DNA from: Zoopage sp. CT-All | Lineage: Eukaryota; Zoopagomycota; Zoopagomycetes; Zoopagales; Zoopagaceae | Length of the DNA stretch: 22,396 nt | NCBI GenBank assembly: GCA_004114245.1 | Contig: QZWS01000140.1 | Location: forward strand, 1-22,396 | Reading direction: 5' to 3' | Shown here: positions 17,290-22,396 of the stretch, piece by piece | How the letters are laid out: each line of letters begins with the position of its first letter | Position numbering within the stretch: position 1 is the first letter of the stretch | Made by a program: the position numbers and the translations under genes | Notes under the pieces: generated by a model | What the model was told of the DNA's origin: nothing | The model's database searches: none | What the model saw: only the letters and a program-made list of their open reading frames with translations

Positions 17290-18792
17290 ATGGGTAATGG
17301 CCAATCCGCCGCGAACAAGCGTGCCTCGCTTGTCGCCAATGCCGTCGCCAACAGCGCCGCTTCTTCCGCAACCGCCACGCCCGAATTGCTCATATCGCCG
17401 CCGTCCGTCTCCGCCACCGGCCTCTCACTCGCCCGATATCCCTCGGCTGCGTCTTCGCAATTTTCTAGCATACCAGAGTCGGTGCAAGCGACACTGGAGG
17501 CCGCCAACAACGCCTCGACTGATCCCATCCTCATCCAGCCACGGCTGGCATCAAACTCGTCCAATACCACCATCCAGAGCCAGCTGCAGTCGGGAACGCC
17601 GGCAGACGGGGCGCTGAATGGAGCGGCGGCTGGAGGGCTCGGACTGCGCAGCACGCGGACCCTGAGCTCGCCTGTCTTTGCCCCCACACGGCTGGGCCGC
17701 GGCGGCGGGAACTCGCTCGATATCGACGATATGATACAGCGATTGCTCGAGACTGGATACAGCGGGAAGCTGTCCAAGGGATTCTGCCTCAAGAATGTCG
17801 AGATCACCGCGGTGTGCCAGGCTGCACGCGAGGTCTTTCTCGCCCAGCCCTCGCTCATCGAGCTCTCCCCGCCCGTCAAGATCGTCGGCGATATTCACGG
17901 CCAGTTCCACGATCTGCTGCGATTGTTTGAAATGTGTGGCTATCCGCCGTCGGCGAACTTCCTCTTTCTCGGCGACTACGTCGATCGCGGCAAGCAGTCG
18001 CTCGAGACGATTCTGCTACTTCTCTGCTACAAGATCAAGTTTCCAAATAACTTCTTTCTGCTACGGGGCAACCACGAGTGCGCAAATGTCACGCGGGTAT
18101 ACGGGTTCTATGATGAGTGCAAGCGACGATGCAATGTCAAGATCTGGAAAACGTTTGTCTCGGTCTTTGACACGCTGCCCATCGCGGCCCTGGTCGCCGG
18201 CAAAATATTCTGCGTGCACGGCGGCCTATCGCCATCAATGACGCATATGGACGATGTGCGGCGATTGGCCCGCCCCACCGAGATCCCCGACTATGGCCTG
18301 CTCAACGACCTGCTCTGGTCGGACCCATCCGAGCACGCGCTCGAGTGGGAGGACAATGAGCGCGGCGTTTCGTACTGCTTTGGCCGGCGCGTCGTTTCCG
18401 AGTTCCTTTCCCGCCACGACCTCGACCTCGTCTGCCGGGCACACATGGTCGTCGAGGACGGCTACGAGTTCTTTGGCGACAGGCAACTCGTGACCGTGTT
18501 CTCGGCACCCAACTATTGCGGCGAGTTTGACAATTACGGCGCAGTGATGGGTGTCAGCGAGGAACTGATGTGCAGCTTCGAGCTGCTCAAGCCCATGGAC
18601 CACCCCATGGGCGGCCACGGCGCGGCTTATGGCGGAAACATGGCGCAATCGGGCTCATCCAGCAATGGTATTGGCGGTTCGGGAGGCGGTGGGCCGGTTG
18701 TGACCGGCGCAGCTGCGGTCGCGGCGATGATGTCCAACAAGAAATCGCTGAGCTCGCCGCCGATACATGGCGCAGTGCCTCAGTCTGTGTAA
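17290..18792 (+). CDS. PPZ1: Serine/threonine protein phosphatase PPZ-type (PP1-like)
   Basis: Fungal PP1-related phosphatase that, in yeast, controls cation homeostasis and cell integrity. The 500-aa protein starts MGNGQS, an N-myristoylation signal typical of PPZ. A Ser/Ala/Asn-rich N-terminal region of about 140 residues follows, shorter than in yeast Ppz1. The catalytic domain spans about 143-440 with all metal-site motifs: GDIHGQ (200-205), GDYVDRG (228-234), GNHE (260-263), HGG (310-312), the [13 protein letters not shown] segment and [14 protein letters not shown]. The C-terminal tail is Gly/Ala/Ser-rich and unusual in its length of about 50 residues. Metal- and phosphate-binding residues appear intact. 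No intron. The ATG at 17290 is the first in frame. Confidence 0.95.
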   Translation: MGNGQSAANKRASLVANAVANSAASSATATPELLISPPSVSATGLSLARYPSAASSQFSSIPESVQATLEAANNASTDPILIQPRLASNSSNTTIQSQLQSGTPADGALNGAAAGGLGLRSTRTLSSPVFAPTRLGRGGGNSLDIDDMIQRLLETGYSGKLSKGFCLKNVEITAVCQAAREVFLAQPSLIELSPPVKIVGDIHGQFHDLLRLFEMCGYPPSANFLFLGDYVDRGKQSLETILLLLCYKIKFPNNFFLLRGNHECANVTRVYGFYDECKRRCNVKIWKTFVSVFDTLPIAALVAGKIFCVHGGLSPSMTHMDDVRRLARPTEIPDYGLLNDLLWSDPSEHALEWEDNERGVSYCFGRRVVSEFLSRHDLDLVCRAHMVVEDGYEFFGDRQLVTVFSAPNYCGEFDNYGAVMGVSEELMCSFELLKPMDHPMGGHGAAYGGNMAQSGSSSNGIGGSGGGGPVVTGAAAVAAMMSNKKSLSSPPIHGAVPQSV

Positions 18793-19076
18793 GTGGTGGC
18801 GGCCGGGTCTCTCCATCGTGACGGTATCTATTCGCACGCACTCCTCACCGTTGTCCGTTGTTGTCCGCATGTATGGATGGCGTCCCGATGTGTACGATTA
18901 GGTCCGTGTAGTGTGCGTGTATAGGGAATATCATTATCATTGCCCTAGCATCGACATGGCTGCGCAAGGAGCGGACAAGTCACAAATTGCATCCGGGATC
19001 CACAGCCACCTCCAATATACACGCCGGCCGTCATCCCCATCCCGCGCCACTCCTGCATCTCCTCTTACCGCTAATA

Positions 19077-20524
19077 ATGTCGCTGAGCAACCCGATCTCG
19101 GCAATAACCAACCCAATTGCCGCGATCCCGGGGCAGATCGTCAGCGCCATCCCCACGGCGCTGCCCACCACGCTTCCCTCCACCTCGGATGTGCTCGGCC
19201 AGCTCAGTATCCTCGCCAATCTCCTCAGTTCTATTTCCTACATCCTCTACGATCCGCTTATCGATTTCGGCATTACCGTGGCTGGCTTCTCCGTCTCGGT
19301 AGTCTTCTTCCTCCTCGTGCTGATCCTGGCCGACAAGCGGCGTCGGTGGGGTTGGCTGCACATCGCGGTGATTGTCATGATCTTGGCTGCAGGCATCGCG
19401 TTTGCGCTCTTCGGTGCATCCTATTTCGCGCTCCTCATTGGCCACAAGCCGAATCTCTTCGGCACAGTGGGAGCGTACAGTGGGCTAGCGGCTGTCGCCC
19501 GCGGTGCGTCCGATGCCGCGCTTACTTGGCGCATAAAGCAATCTTTTCCCGACACGGGCAGGCTCAGGATACTGTGGATGGTGTCGGCGCTGCTCGCTGT
19601 CGTTAACTTTGCCATTCATATTGGTGGCATAGTCAGCTACAACATTGATAATATTAAAGCTGCGGCCATCAACTTTCTGATTCCGGCGCTGAATCTTGCG
19701 CCCAACGGGTTTGTGCGAATTTATCCCTGGTATGCTATTTCTGCGGCCAATGGCATGCTTGCTGATAGCCGCGGCTAGGGTCATGCTGGTGATGGATTGG
19801 TTTCTATTTGCCGTATTTGGCTTCCACCTGAAGCGCGAAATTGACAACAAGCAGCTCAGCGATGATTCCGTTGCCCTTCCGCCCACCGAGAATTCCGAGG
19901 CCGGCCCTCTGGCGCCAAGATCAGCCCAGCAATCGGTTTCGACCAAGCCTCCCGGCCAACTCGCGCGTGGCTCCTATTTCGGCATTATCCTTACCGATCT
20001 CAACCTTATCCCCGCCATCGGAAGTACCGTACTTGCATCTCTCTTTGTAGATGGATATAATTTTAATCGGGTAAATCGTTCGTTTTACGCTGTTCGGCTG
20101 ACATGTGCGGTAGTATGCCTTGATCAGTCTGCTCATCACCGTCTGCATCACGCCCTTCGCCACACTCTGGAGTACGCTGCTGAAACGCGCACTGAAACGC
20201 CGTAGGTACGAAGCCGACCTCAAGAGTGCAGACCAAGGCCAGGATGCTCTGAACGCGATGGCGCTCGCTCGACACCAGGTCGGTTCTATCGCCAACCGTG
20301 GCGCTCCTCCTCAGCTGCCAGAGGTGCTATCAGTGCGCCCGTTATCTTCTGAGAGCGTGGAGAAGACACCACGGCGATCAGATGTTACGCAAATGACCCA
20401 GGCGGGACATGCACCAGCCAGGGTGGTATCTTTCGGCAATGGGTTGCCGCCGACGGTTCCGTTTGTTGGCGAGACCGAGGACGATAGCTTCTTGCCGGTT
20501 GATGTCTCGGCAACAAGAGAGTAG
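19077..20524 (+). CDS. Multi-pass membrane protein of unknown function
   Basis: Three exons are inferred: 19077-19729, 19779-20046 and 20114-20524, with introns of 49 nt (GTATGC...GGCTAG) and 67 nt (GTAGAT...GGTAG), giving 443 aa. Hydrophobic segments lie at about 63-85, 93-122, 166-187, 195-210, 218-234 and, across the exon 2/3 junction, a long pair around IILTDLNLIPAIGSTVLASLF and YALISLLITVCITPFATLW. That makes roughly seven passes, followed by a basic stretch (KRALKRRR) and a hydrophilic tail. The N-terminus is Pro/Ser/Ile-rich and uncharged. An alternative first intron (donor GTTTGTG, acceptor GATAG) also keeps phase. The 7TM-like layout resembles orphan fungal receptor-like proteins, but no family is recognised. 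Confidence 0.75.
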
Positions 20525-20614
20525 AACATCCACAATGCCATGTTGATGTGCTATATTTACATGAAGTTATCTTTAGCATCCGATTATGGCTGTGACCGTC
20601 TATTGCTCGACGCG

Positions 20615-22396
20615 ATGGCGGCTTCCCCAGATTCGGACTCGCCGCCAGCAGAATCTGGCCCATTCGCCGTCAAGGCACCCAATCTGCATGGCGCTGCCTC
20701 TCTAATCTAACCAAGGTGACGAATATTTCGGCGGTCGTGGCGGAGGATGATCTGCGCGCCACATTCGCTGCTCTTGGAACGCTCACCGACGTTCAGCTCA
20801 AAGCCTGGTAGCTCCGTCGTCAGTCTTCTGCGATGCTCAGCGCGCATCTAGCTCTGTCAAGTCGAATGTAAAGGAGGCGCTGGTGATGTTTGAGGATTCG
20901 TTGGCGGCGAACACCGCGTTGCACATGATGGGCACACTGCTTGGCGACAAACGCCTTATTGTTACACCATGGTTGCCGTCGCGTATACAATCGAATATAC
21001 AGCCGGCAGCGATCAAGGATGTTCAGTCATCGGGGCATGCTTTCTTGCCTGCTCTCGCTGCTGCTAAAGCTGAGGCTCCTCCGAAGGTACTCACATTTGA
21101 GTATCTTCAGCGGCAGTATTACCTTTCCGCGGTTCCTGGAATACCTGTGCTTGTGTCAAAGACTGTGCTTGTTGGGAGCGTTGCATTGGCAGTGACGGAG
21201 AGTGAGCTGCTAAGGATCTTCACTCAGTGCGGTCCCATCGGTGGTCTTAAAGTCATTGGTGATCCAGAAAAGGAGCCACAGGTAGCAAGATCTGGATATA
21301 GATTTGCGCTAGTCGAGTTCCTCCATTCTGGCGGTGCGATGAAAGCTGTTGTCATGAACGGTATGGCGGTTGGAGGTCGTATACTCACGTAAATTGCGAT
21401 CCTGAGAACGCATCCATGATGCTGACTATCCTACAGGGTGACATATTCGCCTATTTCTCTGCCATCTCCCGATAAAGAAGAATATAATGTGACTAAATCA
21501 GGTGCGCATCTTGGACGCTCTAGGTCGCCAGAAAAATCAAAGTATCGCTATCCTAAACGGCGCTATGGCACCAGATCACGATCGCCTCAACGCCGACATG
21601 ATGATTGCGAAAGGCGCAGACAGCGTTCACGCAGTCGAAGCACGAGTGGAACCAAGTGTGATCGATACCGTGAACGATCCCGCTCCAGATCTAGAGGCTC
21701 GGTTTATTCATTGATTTCAATCAAGTTGATATCCTTCAAGATCGTGGAATGAGATATTCTCGCTCAAGAAATCGATATGGGTACCGAGAACGTGAAGGAT
21801 ACTCGAAGAGTGAACATGCCAATAGGAAGCGCCATCGCAGTAGAAGTAGAAGCAGGTCGCGTTCGCCTCGGGGTCGCGATCGACACTACTACAGGTCTGG
21901 GCCCAGTCGAGGCTATAAATCAAGATCTCGCTCATCTCGAAAGGAGACTTGCCTGAATCGCAGACCCGAGGATGAACAGGCGGTTAGTGCCACTGGCAAG
22001 AGCCCGGCTGAACGCAGTACTCAACGAGCAGCAGAAGCGAGGCCTTTGAATTCGGATGTATCAGCATATCGACATCACGATGATACGCTTATTGGCGATG
22101 CCAAGGAAGAATCCGTCAGAGGTGGGTAGTAGCCTGCGTTTGAGTATTTCTCACGGCGCAATAGGGGCTACTATTCTTGTGGGCGAGACGGGAGCAATCG
22201 ACGAATTCGGAGATGTCACATTTGTCGGCGATGTTCTGGTGGGATCTGACACAGCGCCAAAATCCAGCGGATGGGTGGAAGTTGCGCTGGAGGAACAGCC
22301 TCTCGTGGCTGAGCTCGAGCTGGCCGAAGTGGCTAGGGAAGGCGAAGGTGCAAAGGAGCAGGCGGGTGGTTGTGTTCCGCCCCCACCCCCACCCCC
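20615..22396 (+). CDS. SREK1-like SR splicing factor (two RRMs plus RS domain), cut by window edge
   Basis: Predicted nuclear pre-mRNA splicing regulator. Exons: 20615-20668, 20716-20807, 20852-21388, 21437-21696, 21741-22119 and 22163 to beyond the window; introns are 43-48 nt. RRM1 (about 19-90) starts VTNISAVVAEDDLRATFAALG and ends LGDKRLIVTPW. RRM2 begins KTVLVGSVALAVTESELLRIF, contains RFALVEF as RNP1 and ends RILTVTYSPI across an intron. An RS-rich region follows, with repeated RSRS and SPRGRDR. The two degenerate RRMs followed by RS repeats resemble SREK1. The 21697-21740 intron is modelled with a GC donor (AGAG|GCTCGG); a 71-nt GT-donor alternative from about 21670 also keeps phase. 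The last exon is open to the edge, ending in a proline run. Confidence 0.8.

Noticed and set aside
1-22396. tRNA genes, rRNA, CRISPR arrays or prokaryotic operon signals
   Set aside because: No cloverleaf-like or A/B-box arrangement, repeat-spacer array or ribosome-binding-site pattern was recognised; the splicing shows nuclear eukaryotic DNA.

Overview
The window is nuclear DNA of a fungus. Many genes are split by very short spliceosomal introns (about 41-67 nt), and several families are fungal or typical of fungi: PPZ-type phosphatase, DUF4436, yeast-type Mtf1 and His6. Coding regions are mostly GC-rich, with one AT-rich stretch (about 13.9-17.0 kb). The combination fits an early-diverging, zoopagomycete/Kickxellomycotina-like fungus, but that placement is a guess.

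Layout. 1-381 (-) is the N-terminus of a signal-anchor membrane protein cut by the window edge. It is followed by intronless mitochondrial processing peptidase alpha (+), an intronless PRPP synthase with large insertions (+), a divergent cyclin (-) and a DUF4436 membrane protein (+).

From 7464 to 13827 the genes are packed with almost no spacer: unknown small protein (+), mitochondrial ribosomal protein L11 (-), V-ATPase subunit e (VMA9, +), BUD32 kinase of KEOPS (-), ARMT1/DUF89 (-), mitochondrial transcription factor MTF1 (+) and HIS6 (-). MTF1 (9 exons) and HIS6 (7 exons) look like decayed DNA until the introns are removed, after which both read as full-length proteins. Gaps between the six neighbouring pairs, in order, are 39, 27, 127, 32, 31 and 4 bp.

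13943-17289 is AT-richer. It holds a 490-residue secreted protein of unknown family, a small secreted two-repeat protein interrupted by one in-frame stop, long AT-rich spacers and a perfect-period octamer repeat. GC-rich sequence resumes with PPZ phosphatase (intronless), a multi-pass membrane protein (3 exons) and an SREK1-like splicing factor with two RRMs and an RS domain (at least 6 exons) that runs off the right edge.

Functional links. Three genes serve mitochondria (MPP alpha, L11, MTF1). HIS6 belongs to histidine synthesis, which uses the PRPP made by the synthase. There is no operon; what stands out is architecture: shared divergent promoters carrying ACGTGA cores, 3' ends that almost touch, and recurrent GC-AG introns. 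Intron models were built by hand from splice signals, reading phase and remembered family conservation; none has transcript support.
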